A stretch of 64,000 nt of DNA from Haemophilus parainfluenzae (lineage in GTDB: Bacteria; Pseudomonadota; Gammaproteobacteria; Enterobacterales; Pasteurellaceae), in assembly GCF_014931395.1 (NCBI RefSeq), contig NZ_CP063120.1:186001-250000 (forward strand). The letters run 5' to 3'. This document shows, in pieces, positions 54,134 to 63,757 of this stretch. The position numbers and the translations under genes are program-made. Every line of letters starts with the position of its first letter. Within the stretch, counting starts at the first letter, position 1. The notes under the pieces are model-generated. The model was not told the DNA's origin. It did not search any database and worked only from the letters and a program-made list of their open reading frames with translations.

Positions 54134-54859
54134 ATGCTTGAATTCCAACAAGATAATCAATTCTTTCTTTTTAATCTCACGGAAAAACCAACTGAACCCG
54201 CTTCATTTTTTGAATCGGCTTTTTGGGAAAAACAACAACGTATTACCGGTTCAGCCAAAGGACGTGGCACAACCTACTTCCTGAACACAAAAGATCTGTT
54301 TGGGGTAAATACTGCCCTTCGTCACTATTATCGAGGCGGTTTATGGGGAAAATTCAACAAAGATCGCTATCGTTTTCAATCATTGAGTGAAACTCGCAGC
54401 TTGGCGGAATTTCAGCTGTTAAATCAACTCCATCAAGCAGGTGTAGCCGTACCCAAACCGATTGCTGCACGTGTTAAAAAAGGCAAATTAGGTATTTGTT
54501 ACCAAGCAGATATCTTGATTGAAAAGATCGAAAATGCCCAAGATCTGACCGCACTTTTACAAATTCAACAACTATCGAATGACATCTGGCAAGCCATTGG
54601 TAAATTAATTCGTCAGTTGCATGATTTGCAAATTTGCCATACGGATCTCAATGCTCATAATATTCTCGTTCAACAACTCGAAACTGAACAAAAATGTTGG
54701 CTCATTGATTTCGATAAGTGCGGTCAAAAATCAGGAGATTCTTGGAAACAAGGCAACTTGGAAAGATTACACCGCTCTTTTGTCAAAGAAGTCGGCAGAA
54801 TGAATATTCAATTCAGTGAAGAAAATTGGGCTGAATTGTTGAAAGGTTACAATCACTAA
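54134..54859 (+). CDS. kdkA: 3-deoxy-D-manno-octulosonic acid kinase
   Basis: 241-residue kinase phosphorylating Kdo at position 4 in lipid A-Kdo, a feature of Haemophilus LOS. The protein-kinase-like catalytic loop HTDLNAHNILV (about 168-178) and the metal-binding LIDFDKCG (about 193-200) are intact, and RGGLWGKFNKDRY is the family's conserved N-terminal segment. It ends at a USS hairpin terminator. Confidence 0.92.
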   Translation: MLEFQQDNQFFLFNLTEKPTEPASFFESAFWEKQQRITGSAKGRGTTYFLNTKDLFGVNTALRHYYRGGLWGKFNKDRYRFQSLSETRSLAEFQLLNQLHQAGVAVPKPIAARVKKGKLGICYQADILIEKIENAQDLTALLQIQQLSNDIWQAIGKLIRQLHDLQICHTDLNAHNILVQQLETEQKCWLIDFDKCGQKSGDSWKQGNLERLHRSFVKEVGRMNIQFSEENWAELLKGYNH

Positions 54860-54870
54860 AACTAGCAAAA

Positions 54871-54898
54871 AACAAACCGCACTTTTGTGCGGTTTGTT
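54871..54898. terminator. Bidirectional USS hairpin terminator between kdkA and the antiporter gene
   Basis: AACAAACCGCAC (54871-54882) pairs with GTGCGGTTTGTT (54887-54898) around TTTT. It contains an uptake signal core in each arm and separates convergent genes. Confidence 0.85.
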
Positions 54899-54903
54899 GC
54901 ATT

Positions 54904-56733
54904 TTAAGCTTCAGGCTCTTCTAATTCTTCATACTTAGGTTCAGTACTTAAAATAATCTCTTGAATATGCTCTGCCATTTTTTGATCACATTCACGAGCA
55001 ATATCAACCATCGCCGGATTTTTAAATATGCCTTTGTCAGGATCATAAACTTGCGACATTAAGGCCACTTCATGGCGATCTGCATCAAAATAATATTGAC
55101 TGACTGCTTTTGCCATTTTAGGCGCCATGCCTAAATTGATAAGTGCTCGTTTTCCTGCTCGGACTGCTGAATCAAAGGTTTCACGAATCACATCGTCAGC
55201 CCCTGCTTGATATAGCGCAAAGGTATCAAAACGGTCAAATGCTCGTGCAATAATTTTTATGCGAGGATTAATTTCTCGAGCAAAATGGACGATTTGATTT
55301 GCTTGTGCCGGGTTATTGATCGCGACGACAAGCAAATCAGCCTTTTCCAATCCTGCTGCAATTAAAAATTCTGGACGAGAAGCATCACCAAAATAGGATT
55401 TTATTCCATAATCATTAAAGCCTTTAATCATGGTAGGATCTAAATCAACGACAGTAGTATCGTAACCACTTAACCGCAGTAAATCATTCACAATTTGGCC
55501 AAAACGCCCCATCCCCAGAATTAAGATTGGATGCTGTTCATCAATTTCATCCGGCTGAATATCATCTGTCTTCGGTTTAGGCATCAGTTTTTCATAAAGA
55601 ATTAATATAATCGGCGTAAACACCATCGAAAGCACAACAATCGCGGTCATATTCGCATTTACGGTTTGATCTATCACGCCTTCTGATGTAGCAGCTGCAA
55701 ATAAGACAAATGCAAACTCCCCACCTTGAGCCATTAAAAATGCTCGTTCCAATGCGGTTTTATGTGAGCTTTTTGCTACGCGAGCAACTAGGTAAATACA
55801 GAGACCTTTTGTGAGCATAAGAGAAATCACGCCCAATAAAATCAATGACCAGTTTTCGATAACCACATCGAGATTTAATGACATTCCCACACCAAGGAAG
55901 AAAAGACCAAGTAGCAAGCCGCGGAAAGGCTCGATATCGGCTTCAAGTTGGTGACGGAAAGACGACTCGGATAGCATGACACCTGCAACAAAAGCGCCCA
56001 TTGCCATCGAAAGCCCAGCTTCTTCCATTAATAACCCAGAACCTAACACAACAAAGAGTGCAGCAGCAGTCATCACTTCACGTGCTTTCGAGTTAGCGAG
56101 AATTTTGAAGACTGGATTCAGAATAAAACGCCCAATGAAAACTAGCGCACCTAATGCTACCATCGCAATAAGCGCAGACTGCCACCAAATGATTTGTGAT
56201 TCACGTTCAAAAGGTGATAAAAATGTAATGATCGCTAATAAAGGTACAATCAGCAAGTCTTCAAATAATAGAATTGAAACTATTTTTTGTCCCGGTTTTG
56301 TTGAAAGTGCTTTACGTTCCCCAAGTACCTGCATCACGATTGCTGTCGATGTCAAAACAAAACCCGATGAACAAACAAAAGCGACTTCCCAAGACAAACC
56401 AAATTGAGTCGCAACAACGGTCATCAGTACCGCAGAAATGACAACCTGCAAGCTACCTAATCCAAAAATCTGACGACGCAAACTCCAAAGATGAGAAGGC
56501 TTCATTTCAAGCCCAATCACGAATAAAAACATCACGACGCCAAATTCAGCAAGATGAATAATCGCTTGTGGATCATGAATAATATGTAATCCAAAAGGCC
56601 CAATAACTAATCCTGCCGCTAAATAACCTAATACCGAACCTAATCCGATGCGTTTAAATAACGGCACGGCAACAACTGCAGCACCCAATAGTGCCACAAC
56701 CCGGATGAGATCACCCGCTCCTTCCGCAGCCAT
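54904..56733 (-). CDS. kefC: KefC-type cation:proton antiporter
   Basis: 609-residue CPA2 transporter. About twelve membrane helices fill residues 1-390 (GSVLGYLAAGLVIGP, LLFEDLLIVPLLAI), and the C-terminal RCK domain begins near residue 400 with the nucleotide loop ILGMGRFGQIVNDLL and a conserved ARAFDRFDTFALYQAGADDV. In E. coli KefC is a glutathione-gated K+ efflux system protecting from electrophiles. Which of the KefB/KefC/YbaL subtypes it is cannot be settled by eye. Confidence 0.85.
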   Translation of the reverse strand: MAAEGAGDLIRVVALLGAAVVAVPLFKRIGLGSVLGYLAAGLVIGPFGLHIIHDPQAIIHLAEFGVVMFLFVIGLEMKPSHLWSLRRQIFGLGSLQVVISAVLMTVVATQFGLSWEVAFVCSSGFVLTSTAIVMQVLGERKALSTKPGQKIVSILLFEDLLIVPLLAIITFLSPFERESQIIWWQSALIAMVALGALVFIGRFILNPVFKILANSKAREVMTAAALFVVLGSGLLMEEAGLSMAMGAFVAGVMLSESSFRHQLEADIEPFRGLLLGLFFLGVGMSLNLDVVIENWSLILLGVISLMLTKGLCIYLVARVAKSSHKTALERAFLMAQGGEFAFVLFAAATSEGVIDQTVNANMTAIVVLSMVFTPIILILYEKLMPKPKTDDIQPDEIDEQHPILILGMGRFGQIVNDLLRLSGYDTTVVDLDPTMIKGFNDYGIKSYFGDASRPEFLIAAGLEKADLLVVAINNPAQANQIVHFAREINPRIKIIARAFDRFDTFALYQAGADDVIRETFDSAVRAGKRALINLGMAPKMAKAVSQYYFDADRHEVALMSQVYDPDKGIFKNPAMVDIARECDQKMAEHIQEIILSTEPKYEELEEPEA

Positions 56734-56792
56734 AGTTAACTCCTCAAATATTTTAAATATAAAAAAAGATCGCCTAATGCGATCTCAATAAA

Positions 56793-56869
56793 TGGTCCCC
56801 CCTACCGGACTTGAACCAGTGACCAAGCGATTATGAGTCGCCTGCTCTAACCGACTGAGCTAAGGGGGG
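56793..56869 (-). tRNA. tRNA-Ile (CAU anticodon, lysidine type)
   Basis: 77 bases including the encoded CCA (56793-56795). The acceptor stem is CCCCCCT paired with AGGGGGG, D-arm AGAGC is intact, and the anticodon loop is CTCATAA with anticodon CAT. The arm TGGTCACTGGTTCAAGTCC gives the T-loop. The D-arm and anticodon-stem sequence matches E. coli tRNA-Ile2 (ileX/ileY), not tRNA-Met: such a CAU anticodon is modified to lysidine by TilS and reads AUA. The run of six C's in the acceptor stem is a local variation. An uptake signal starts 2 bases upstream (56871). Confidence 0.9.
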
Positions 56870-56970
56870 AAAGTGCGGTTGATTATAGAGAAATAATCAT
56901 TTGAAGTCTATATACAAAAGGATGGTCGTTGGAAAATTGACCATCCTTTTTTAGTCTGACTATTCTATTT

Positions 56971-58416
56971 TTAAATCCGACAGATTATTTGCTGCTCATA
57001 AATGGCATCATTCTCTAGCTTAATTCCCTCTTCATTAAAATCAGCAGTATGTTTGTGAGTAAATCTGACTTTTTCTGTCGCGCCCATTTTAAACCATTCA
57101 TATTCCGAATCAATATGACCAATATCAATGGCTCGATAACCTAATTCGGATAAATTATAGGCTAACACTTTTGCCGTTGGTCCAAGCATAAGCAATATTA
57201 GACGATTTTCTGCATGCTGAATGATTGCTTGCTGAATTTGTTCAATGTAAGAATATGCATCTCTGGCAGGGCAAATAATTCGCTTAATGGAATGAGCATT
57301 ATCAAATAAATCATTTCCCACTCCCGAACGCGAAGTCACTCCTTCAACAATCAATAAATCTTTATCTTGCCAAAGCTGTTTTAATTTCTCGAACCAACGA
57401 GCAGACTGGCTTTTATCTTGCCAATCGATATAAGGGCGAGAGAGGAAAGTATTCCCATATTCACTCGCAGTACATACATTCTCATAATAAAGGGAATGAT
57501 TGTTTAAATGAATTCGCCAATAACTCTGCGTCGAATCAATATAAGGGGAAAGCGAATCAAACATCGGTGGTAAACAAATCAAGCGATTTTCATTGCTTTC
57601 CATGCGTAAAATATTTTCCAATTCTGCTGCCAATTTTGGATCATAATCTTGGTAAACAATCCAATTCCCTTTAATCAGGATAAATTCACCATCTCCAAAA
57701 CGAATCACTGAGCAAGGGTTTTGCAACATAAAATCCAAAGTTTCATCTACGGATTTCACCTTTATTTGACGTGGTAAAACTTTATGATTTGCCTGAGCAA
57801 TTAGAGGTAACGTTTGGATAAGATTATCTATATCACAAAAATCACCTAATCGATGAGCCAACCAATAAGGCTTCTCACTCGCTAATTTATTTAGCATTTG
57901 CTTAATGAAAGCCTTACGAATCAAATACATCTGACAATGTGCAAGATTGTAATGTTCTATCCGTCGGAAAAGTGCCGAATTAAGTCGCCCTTCTCCCTGA
58001 TAAATTTTATCATCCCAAAATTCATGCTGACGGGAACATTCTAGTAATGCAAGCTGATATTGAGAGCCTGCTAGATAACCATTCACATATTCTTGCAATG
58101 TACTAAAGTAATTTGGCGATAGCTGCAAATCTGCTTCCGCGACAATAGCAAATTCATTATCAGCAATCGTTTCATCTGCCGCTATTTTCCGCCAACATTC
58201 AATATGTGAAAGTGTATTAGCGATTTCATCTACCGTGATTTCTCAATGTAAAATCACTTTAGCTTTTGACAAATTAAATACCGTTTCACCACCAAGCTGA
58301 GAAACTAACTCAGATGAAACAGAAACAACAGCCGTGTAATCACAACCATCTGCTTGGGCCAAGAAATGAGCAAGTTCAGTTTTCTGACTTGGCAGATAAA
58401 TCACAAATCCTTTCAT
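56971..58416 (-). pseudogene. Two-domain LOS-type glycosyltransferase gene interrupted by in-frame TGA
   Basis: From the ATG at 58416 the frame is open for 57 codons, then TGA at 58243-58245 (codon 58), then open again in the same frame for 423 codons. The N-terminal half resembles glycosyltransferase family 25 (SHIECWRKIAADETI, EFAIVAEADLQLS, CQMYLIRKAF). The C-terminal half is a GT-D/DUF1792 domain (SVIRFGDGEFILI, DLLIVEGVTSRSGVGNDLFDNA, LLMLGPTAKVLAYNLSELGYRAID). Readable continuity across the stop shows a single interrupted gene. An internal TTG at 58128 could restart translation, but loses part of the first domain. Function inferred: LOS or surface glycan extension. Confidence 0.8.
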
Positions 58417-58441
58417 AGATTCTATTCACTTGATAATAAAA

Positions 58442-58458
58442 AGCCCCATAAAGGGGCT
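58442..58458 (-). terminator. Terminator of glyS
   Basis: AGCCCC (58442-58447) pairs with GGGGCT (58453-58458), with a U-run beyond on the minus strand, right after the glyS stop. Confidence 0.85.
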
Positions 58459-58466
58459 ATTTGAGA

Positions 58467-60533
58467 TTATTGCAATACCGAAATATCTGCTACTTGTAAG
58501 AACAAGCCTTGTAACGTGTTTAAAATTGCTAAGCGGTTTTGGCGTAATGCTGGATCTTCAGCATTTACCATTACGTTATCAAAGAAACTGTCCACTGGCG
58601 CGCGTAAGTTCGCTAATTTATCTAATACTGCTGTGTAATCGCCTTTTGCGATAAGCGGTTGTACTTCAGTGCGTAATGCAAGTACTGCTTCAGCAAGGGC
58701 TTTTTCTGCTGGCTCTACGCAAGCGGTCAAATTAATCTCGCCAATTGCGGCATCCGCTTTCGCTAAGATATTGCTTACACGTTTGTTTGCTGCCGCTAAG
58801 GCTTCCGCTGAATCTAAAGTACGGAAGTGTGAAACCGCACGAACGCGCGCATCAAAATCAGCAGGACGAGTTGGACGACGTGCCAATACCGATTGAATCA
58901 CATCCACCGCAATGCCTTCATCTTGATACCATGCACGGAAACGACCGAGCATGAAGTCCACCACATCGGCAACCACGTTTGAATTAGTGAGTTTATCACC
59001 GAAAAGTGCGGCTGATTTTTTCACTAAATCTTCTAAATCAAGCGGTAAGTTTTTCTCAACAATAATACGCAACGCCCCTAATGCTGCACGACGTAATGCA
59101 AATGGGTCTGCGCTGCCTTTTGGTGCTTGGCCGATACCGAAAATACCCGTTAAAGTGTCAAATTTATCGGCTAAAGCCACCGCACTTGCTACTAAAGATT
59201 TCGGTAATTCATCACCCGCAAAGCGTGGCATATATTGTTCATTTAATGCGACTGCGACTTCTTCATCTTCACCATCGTGACGAGCATAGTGCATACCCAT
59301 TACACCTTGCGTATCGGTAAATTCGAATACCATATTGGTCATTAAGTCACATTTTGACAGTAACCCCGCACGTTTTGCTTTCGCTTCGTCTGCACCAATT
59401 TGTTTTGCAATTTCGCCTGCAAGTTGTTCGATACGATCAGTTTTGTCTTTCAATGTACCGAGTTGTTGTTGGAACAATACGGTTTCTAAGCGTGGTAAAC
59501 GATCAACCAGTTTTTGTTTTAAGTCGGTTTTGAAGAAGAATTCCGCATCGGTTAAACGTGGGCGAACCACTTTTTCGTTACCTTCGATAATTGCTGTTGG
59601 ATCTTCTGGGTTGATGTTCGAGACAAAAATAAAGTGCGGTAATAATTTGCCCTCTTTGTCATAAATCGGGAAATACTTTTGGTCGCCTTTCATAGTGTAA
59701 ACCAAGGCTTCCGCAGGCACCGCTAAGAAACGCTCTTCAAATTTTGCCGCTAAAACGTTTGGATATTCCACCAATGAGGTCACTTCTTCAAGCAAGCTTT
59801 CTTCAATATCAGCCACACCGCCAAGTGCGGTCGCTTTTGCTTGAGATTTTGCCAAAATTTCTGCTTTACGCTCATTGAAGTCCGCTACCACAGAACCTTT
59901 TTCACGTAATAATTGCGGATATTGGTCTGCATGTTGAATTTCAAATTCTTTCTCGCCTAAGAAACGGTGGCCGCGAATGGTGCGCGCACTTGTCACACCT
60001 AAAATTTCGCCTTCGATTAACTCATCACCTAACAACATGGTCACAGTGTGTACCGGACGAATAAATTGCACAGTTTTGTCTGCCCAACGCATTGGTTTTG
60101 GAATTGGCAATTTCGCCAACGCATTTGCCACAATGTCATTAAGCAAGTTTTTGGTCGGTTGACCTTCAATTTTTGCACGATGAACGAGCCATTCGCCTTT
60201 ATCAGTGGCAATGCGCTCTGCTTGTTCCACAGTAATACCACAACCACGCGCCCAGCCTTCTGCCGCTTTAGTTGGTTTACCTTCAGCGTCAAAAGCTGCA
60301 GACACTGCTGGTCCACGTTTTTCAATTTCTTTGCTTGGCTGTTGTGTCGCTAAGTTCAACACTTTCACCGCCAAACGACGCGGCGCCGCAAACCATTCGA
60401 TTTTGTCGAATGATAAGCCCGCTAGGTTTAATTCCGCTTCAACGTTATCCGCAAAAGAGGTCGCTAATGTTTTGAGAGCTTTTGGTGGCAGCTCTTCAGT
60501 GCCGATTTCTACTAGGAAGTTTTGGGTTGTCAT
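58467..60533 (-). CDS. glyS: Glycyl-tRNA synthetase beta subunit
   Basis: 688-residue subunit of the heterotetrameric bacterial GlyRS; the alpha subunit glyQ is not in this window. The start [20 protein letters not shown] and the HD-like segment [25 protein letters not shown] (middle of the protein) are characteristic, as is the C-terminal anticodon-binding region. In H. influenzae glyS is followed upstream by a DUF559 gene, then glyQ; here the DUF559 gene and further genes lie upstream, so glyQ has probably been separated by them. Confidence 0.97.
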   Translation of the reverse strand: MTTQNFLVEIGTEELPPKALKTLATSFADNVEAELNLAGLSFDKIEWFAAPRRLAVKVLNLATQQPSKEIEKRGPAVSAAFDAEGKPTKAAEGWARGCGITVEQAERIATDKGEWLVHRAKIEGQPTKNLLNDIVANALAKLPIPKPMRWADKTVQFIRPVHTVTMLLGDELIEGEILGVTSARTIRGHRFLGEKEFEIQHADQYPQLLREKGSVVADFNERKAEILAKSQAKATALGGVADIEESLLEEVTSLVEYPNVLAAKFEERFLAVPAEALVYTMKGDQKYFPIYDKEGKLLPHFIFVSNINPEDPTAIIEGNEKVVRPRLTDAEFFFKTDLKQKLVDRLPRLETVLFQQQLGTLKDKTDRIEQLAGEIAKQIGADEAKAKRAGLLSKCDLMTNMVFEFTDTQGVMGMHYARHDGEDEEVAVALNEQYMPRFAGDELPKSLVASAVALADKFDTLTGIFGIGQAPKGSADPFALRRAALGALRIIVEKNLPLDLEDLVKKSAALFGDKLTNSNVVADVVDFMLGRFRAWYQDEGIAVDVIQSVLARRPTRPADFDARVRAVSHFRTLDSAEALAAANKRVSNILAKADAAIGEINLTACVEPAEKALAEAVLALRTEVQPLIAKGDYTAVLDKLANLRAPVDSFFDNVMVNAEDPALRQNRLAILNTLQGLFLQVADISVLQ

Positions 60534-60991
60534 TTTGTTTCTCTTATTTAAAAATTCTGTAGGTTTAAATTCTTATTTTCTTCGTTATCACTTTTGCCAA
60601 ATCTCCCCTACCCCTCTTTGCTAAAGAGGGGATTGGATCTTTGGAGAGTTAAATATTTATGTTCTACTTTAACGTTTTTTGAAAGTAGATAATTTAATCT
60701 CTATTGAAATTAAAAATGTAAATAAGCCAGTTACAATCAATTTACTAAAGAATTTCCCCTCTTTAGCAAAGAGGGGTAGGGGAGATTTACTCGCTTCGCT
60801 CGCACTTCGTGCCGTTGCTAAAGCAACGTTCAAACGCTTGCGTTTGTGGCAGAAGTTAATCTAACCTAATACTCAATAAACCCTCATATTCTAAAATATA
60901 AATAGCCCGTTACTGTCAATTCACTCAAGAACGCCCCCTCTTTAGCAAAGAGGGGTAGGGGAGATTTGGCAGAGCGACTTAACGCTCATAC
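60534..60991. repeat. Repeat-rich intergenic region between glyS and the DUF559 gene
   Basis: 458 bases holding three identical 33-base palindromic cores, at 60599-60631 (inverted), 60756-60788 and 60935-60967. Each core has CCCCTCTTT, a 3-base loop, AAAGAGGGG, then TAGGGGAGATTT. The sequence just left of the second and third cores is also similar over about 40 bases (TAAATA, GTTAC, TCAATT, AAGAA shared). A stretch before the third core repeats, with changes, the last 50 bases of the DUF559 gene. No gene is credible inside it. Confidence 0.85.
60789..60850 (+). repeat. Chain of four small hairpins in the repeat region
   Basis: Between the second core and the DUF559 relic lies a row of small palindromic units: CGCTTCG-type, GCACTTCGTGC (4-pair stem), GTTGCTAAAGCAAC (6-pair) and CAAACGCTTGCGTTTG (7-pair, 2-base loop). 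They are back to back with no coding sense. Possible target or scar of a REP-like element. Confidence 0.6.
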
Positions 60992-61357
60992 TCAATCAGC
61001 CCTTACATTCTCTAAAAACAAATAAATCTGCTCTACTACACTTTCAATTTCACACATGACTTCATCATTGCTAAATCGCATCACCGTAAAACCAAGTGAA
61101 TTTAATTCTGCATCTCGCAATGCGTCTTTTTCCTGATAATCAGGTTCATAGTGCTGACTACCATCTAATTCGATAATCAACTTTGCTTTCGCACAATAAA
61201 AATCAACGATATAACTTAAAAGTGGCTTTTGTCGATTAAATCGAAATCCTAATAATTGATCTCGATTGATGCGTTGCCATAATTTTCTTTCCGCATCCGT
61301 TTGATCCGCTCGCAGTTTTTGCGAATTCTCTTTTAAGTATTTTTCATAGGGTTGCAT
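60992..61357 (-). CDS. DUF559 endonuclease-like protein
   Basis: 121-residue protein of the DUF559 family with a Vsr/restriction endonuclease-like fold. The metal-site pattern is visible: LLSYIVDFYCAKAKLIIELDGSQHYEPD, with D and E-x-D, then Q-H, about residues 48-72, and a basic arginine-rich N-terminal stretch (RFNRQK). It resembles H. influenzae HI0925 and E. coli YcjD. The 3' end abuts a palindromic core and relics of this end recur upstream, linking it to the repeat array. Biological role unknown. Confidence 0.8.
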   Translation of the reverse strand: MQPYEKYLKENSQKLRADQTDAERKLWQRINRDQLLGFRFNRQKPLLSYIVDFYCAKAKLIIELDGSQHYEPDYQEKDALRDAELNSLGFTVMRFSNDEVMCEIESVVEQIYLFLENVRAD

Positions 61358-61362
61358 GAACG

Positions 61363-62628
61363 CTACTTCTTACCGTTTTCAATACCCTCACTCAACACCT
61401 GTTGAAAACGCTCGTAATCACAAAAACCATGTTCATCTTTTTCACAGCCTTTGAGGGTTAATGCTGTTTGGTTTGGTGGTGTCGCTAAACTTAATGGCGT
61501 GATATTAATCAGCTGTTCAGTGGTTTGATAAACATAATCCAACTTAAATTTGAGTTTGCCACTGGGTTTGTGTTTCCACACTTCAAATAGCAACTTGCCT
61601 CCGATTGGGATATTTTCTAATGAATCATCCAACTCATAAGGCTCAACACCTAATGCCGCAAGCAGAGCGACGATATTAGAATCGTGTCCAACCAATAAGT
61701 TAATTTTGTTTTCACTATTTAACTGTTGCTGAATAAATGCCAATAACGGGTATGATGCATTTTGTGCCAACGCCTCGTTATTTTTAAATAATGTGCGGTA
61801 ATATTCGTTTTTTATTTCGTTAATTGCACGCCATTTTTCTTGGCTATCCACGCGGCCGTTTGCGATTTCTGAATCAGGCTTACCCACATAATGCGCAAGC
61901 AATAACGCACTAACAATTTTCTTTCCGGTGCTGATAGAACCCGTAATTTTGACCGACTTACCGTCTTTAATACTGTATTCACCGACTTTTCCACCTAAAT
62001 CACACTCGCCTTTTTGCAAGCAGTTTGGTGAGTTTTTATAATCGATAATTTCACTCAATAGCGCATAATTTGGCGCTAATTTTTGCTGTAAAGCGGTTAA
62101 ATCAACGTTATTTTTTGCAGATTCAATCAAGGCTTGACTTGGATTATGCGCTTGTGTGTTAAAAATGGGATCTTTTTCTGAACCAATTTTACCGTGATGT
62201 TGCAGTTGAACATTACAGCCCGCAAATGCGCCAGAAACAATTGCCTGACCTGTTGCAATGGTGCGTTGTACACCATTCGCATAAGCGAAAATACCTTCAC
62301 CCGATGCACAACGTTCAGTTGTTAATAACCCTTTATCTGCAAGCCATTGACCTAAATATTGGCCAAAATAGGTTTCTAATACCGTTCCTTTTGCCGTGAG
62401 ATAACCTGATGGCACATCCCATTTTGCCCACGCATACGGTGAATATTTTGCCATCTCTTGTGGATCTTTTTCCACTGGCGAGCGTAATCCATGGCGGCTG
62501 AAAATTAAGACTTTCTCAAGCTCGTAATCTTCATTCTGTTTGTTTTGGCGATTTTCTGTTGCAAATACACCGCTTGCAAGCGTCAAACCAAGTAAAAGTG
62601 CGGTGAATTTTAGGGCTGTTTTTTTCAT
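61363..62628 (-). CDS. agp: Glucose-1-phosphatase/histidine acid phosphatase (Agp-like)
   Basis: 421-residue periplasmic phosphatase. A signal peptide (residues 1-23, ending VFA) precedes the RHG motif RHGLRSP at 45-51 with the catalytic His, and the HD motif GHDSNIVALLAALG near 314-327, where GHDSN is typical of Agp rather than phytase-type AppA (HDTN). Cysteines are present in the middle. It probably scavenges phosphate from sugar phosphates. Six bases separate it from the DUF559 gene on the same strand. Confidence 0.82.
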   Translation of the reverse strand: MKKTALKFTALLLGLTLASGVFATENRQNKQNEDYELEKVLIFSRHGLRSPVEKDPQEMAKYSPYAWAKWDVPSGYLTAKGTVLETYFGQYLGQWLADKGLLTTERCASGEGIFAYANGVQRTIATGQAIVSGAFAGCNVQLQHHGKIGSEKDPIFNTQAHNPSQALIESAKNNVDLTALQQKLAPNYALLSEIIDYKNSPNCLQKGECDLGGKVGEYSIKDGKSVKITGSISTGKKIVSALLLAHYVGKPDSEIANGRVDSQEKWRAINEIKNEYYRTLFKNNEALAQNASYPLLAFIQQQLNSENKINLLVGHDSNIVALLAALGVEPYELDDSLENIPIGGKLLFEVWKHKPSGKLKFKLDYVYQTTEQLINITPLSLATPPNQTALTLKGCEKDEHGFCDYERFQQVLSEGIENGKK

Positions 62629-62668
62629 ATTCGAGACTTAACCTAACTTTCTATTATGCCTTTAAGAC

Positions 62669-63115
62669 CTAATCATTTAATGCTGAAATTGAGCTATAAA
62701 AATTCAAGGCATATTTGGCGCCATAAACTAACACCATAAATACCGCCACAATATTGACTACCGCAAAAAAGATTAGCTGTTTACTGTTGCTTTCGAGCCA
62801 GAGCATTCTAAATAATGCGAGCGTACCAATATTTTCATCAAGTTCGCTCTCTCCGCTTAGTGTTCTTAAGGTTTTCAGCATCTTGCGTACAAAAGCGACA
62901 GTATTTATTGCCATGACGCTGAGTGCAATAAATCCTGAAGCCAAACTTAAAAACAGTACGAGCACATTACTCCACGCCCAATGTGCCCAATTCAGCTCAG
63001 AATACATAAATAACGCGAGTGATAAAAACAACACAGCGGGTGTTAAATTTCGCAAAAACATTAAATAATCATCACCAATTCTAAATAAAAATTGCAAAAA
63101 ACTGACTTTCTTCAT
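62669..63115 (-). CDS. Small membrane protein, function unknown
   Basis: 148-residue protein with three hydrophobic segments (about 22-42, 47-70, 115-135) and a basic N-terminus (MKKVSFLQFLFRIGDD). I do not recognise a family. The start codon overlaps the stop of the following lipoprotein gene on the minus strand (63115), which suggests co-translation with it. Probably part of an envelope operon with the lipoprotein and the glutaredoxin-like gene. Confidence 0.6.
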   Translation of the reverse strand: MKKVSFLQFLFRIGDDYLMFLRNLTPAVLFLSLALFMYSELNWAHWAWSNVLVLFLSLASGFIALSVMAINTVAFVRKMLKTLRTLSGESELDENIGTLALFRMLWLESNSKQLIFFAVVNIVAVFMVLVYGAKYALNFYSSISALND

Positions 63116-63498
63116 TACTTACGAATTTTCCAACTTTTCTTGGTTTTCATTAAACGCACTTTGCCGTCTTTGGACACATAGCCGCCTTTGACCACCTCTA
63201 AAATCGTGTTTTCAGGTAAATCAGACGCAAACACTTCAACCTGTTGCTTGTCTTCCGAAAGAATGCCGTACACCGCTTGAGTTTTATTGGCAGGATCATC
63301 TAACTTAATATCCGCCACATCAAACACTTGCACGCAAGCTTTTTTCAAATAAGAGTAAGACTCTCCTAAATTTTGAAAGCAACCGTGAGCATCTGATTTC
63401 CCTTTGTCCAGACACAACATTTCACCTTGAGATTGTGCATGACTACAAGCGGTCAAAATCATCGCTGAAGTAGCAAAGGCTAAGGTTTTTTTCATCAT
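63115..63498 (-). CDS. Small lipoprotein, function unknown
   Basis: 127-residue predicted lipoprotein: signal peptide with lipobox LTAC (Cys at about residue 18). The mature part contains three more cysteines (MLCLDKG, GCFQNLG, KKACVQVFD), suggesting disulfides, and a beta-rich C-terminal half with VSKDGKVRLMKTKKSWKIRK. No family is recognised. The second ATG (63495) may be the true start. Overlaps the membrane protein by one base. Confidence 0.6.
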   Translation of the reverse strand: MMKKTLAFATSAMILTACSHAQSQGEMLCLDKGKSDAHGCFQNLGESYSYLKKACVQVFDVADIKLDDPANKTQAVYGILSEDKQQVEVFASDLPENTILEVVKGGYVSKDGKVRLMKTKKSWKIRK

Positions 63499-63499
63499 T

Positions 63500-63757
63500 T
63501 TAGAAAATCTCTTTTAATTTGGATTCATCTAAAATAACACGATCATCATCTAACAATAATGCCGGAAAGCCCGCATAACCTTGCGCTTTGGCATCATCAA
63601 ATGCGGCGTGACGATCACGCAAACGCAACCATTGTTTCAAGTTTGGAATGGAAGATAATACTTCCACAGCCTCATAATCCACGCCTAAGCGTTTTAACTC
63701 TGCAACAAATGGCTCTGTATCTGGGCAATCTGCCGCATAATAAAGAATAGGTTTCAT
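63500..63757 (-). CDS. Glutaredoxin-like protein
   Basis: 85-residue thioredoxin-fold protein. YYAADCPDTEPF holds a single active cysteine (C-P-D-T), then a helix, and GYAGFPALLLDD contains the conserved cis-proline region. Monothiol-type, so it may act with glutathione or another redox partner. One base lies between it and the lipoprotein gene; its start overlaps the stop of the next gene upstream (63757). Confidence 0.8.
   Translation of the reverse strand: MKPILYYAADCPDTEPFVAELKRLGVDYEAVEVLSSIPNLKQWLRLRDRHAAFDDAKAQGYAGFPALLLDDDRVILDESKLKEIF

Noticed and set aside
56793..56869. tRNA as an integration site for an island
   Set aside because: No integrase, no repeat of the tRNA end nearby, and flanking genes look native.
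58243..58245. TGA read as selenocysteine in the glycosyltransferase
   Set aside because: Glycosyltransferases do not use selenocysteine and I see no obvious SECIS-like hairpin; a nonsense change or sequence error is simpler.
60679..60864. 61-codon frame in the repeat region
   Set aside because: It runs through palindromic repeats and hairpins and resembles no protein.
60599..60967. CRISPR array
   Set aside because: The three cores are not regularly spaced, one is inverted, and there are no cas genes.
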